A stretch of DNA of 6,395 nucleotides from an uncultured Clostridia bacterium (GTDB lineage: Bacteria; Bacillota; Clostridia; Christensenellales; UBA1242). The notes under the pieces were generated by a model. The model did no database searches. It was given only the letters and a program-made list of their open reading frames with translations, and was not told the origin of the DNA. Both the position numbers and the translations under genes were made by a program. Below, piece after piece: positions 6,364 through 6,395 of the stretch. The stretch spans positions 1 to 6,395 of the forward strand of contig CALWII010000055.1 of assembly GCA_944380695.1 (NCBI GenBank). Direction: 5' to 3'. Within the stretch, counting starts at the first letter, position 1. Each line of letters begins with the position of its first letter.

Positions 6364-6395
6364 ATGCTTAAACCGGTTGTCTTAAATAAGGTTGA
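6364..6395 (+). other. In-frame sequence after the TAA: start of next gene or continuation of TrmFO
   Basis: ATG follows the TAA at 6361-6363 with no gap, and it is in the same frame as the preceding gene. Ten full codons read MLKPVVLNKV before the window ends. LKPVVL resembles the [LM]KPVGL motif that, in intact TrmFO, comes shortly after the FEGCMP region, which is where this would fall. Two readings remain: a separate translationally coupled gene without a good ribosome binding site, or the rest of a trmFO interrupted by a nonsense codon. Too short to decide. Confidence 0.4.

Noticed and set aside
1..6395. CRISPR array, transposon, integration site or defence system
   Set aside because: I saw no spaced direct repeats, terminal inverted repeats, transposase or recombinase, and all genes but the small membrane protein have housekeeping or recombination identities.

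Overview
The window looks like a compact chromosomal housekeeping segment from an A+T-rich low-GC Gram-positive bacterium (Bacillota). An uncultured, host-associated clostridial relative is plausible but not proven. The evidence is the gene order (rplS upstream, then comM-dprA-topA-trmFO), which resembles the Bacillus/Clostridium chromosome; a candidate L19-type leader before rplS; strong AGGAGG ribosome binding sites; and housekeeping promoters with extended -10 elements. Every stop codon seen is TAA or TAG and no in-frame TGA is needed, so there is no sign of a reassigned code. There is no mobile element, CRISPR array, tRNA or rRNA.

Region 1 (1-510) holds a self-contained unit: promoter, a 119-residue single-pass membrane protein of unknown function with a basic cytoplasmic end and an acidic outer tail, and an intrinsic terminator. 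Region 2 (526-1018) is a second self-contained unit: promoter, a roughly 78-nt structured leader, rplS (ribosomal protein L19) and an intrinsic terminator. Region 3 (1057-6395) is one long operon with its own promoter and no internal terminator that I can see: comM, dprA, topA, a degenerate trmFO-like gene, and in-frame sequence running off the window end.

The third operon groups DNA-handling proteins. ComM (hexameric helicase of branch migration) and DprA (RecA loader on incoming single strands) act in natural transformation, and topoisomerase I relaxes negative supercoils. Spacings are tight: 13 nt between comM and dprA, a topA ribosome binding site overlapping the dprA stop, and a 1-nt overlap of the topA stop with the next start. 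Translational coupling is therefore likely.

The most unusual item is the last gene. It keeps recognisable TrmFO motifs (the GGGYAGTEAA nucleotide-binding loop and IIATGPHTDEAL) but has 192 codons rather than about 435. It appears to lack both regions that carry the catalytic cysteines. An in-frame TAA is followed directly by codons reading MLKPVVLNKV, resembling the LKPVGL motif that follows in intact TrmFO. This may be a decaying tRNA U54 methyltransferase gene or a repurposed flavin-fold remnant. I did not find a convincing novel defence or mobile system.
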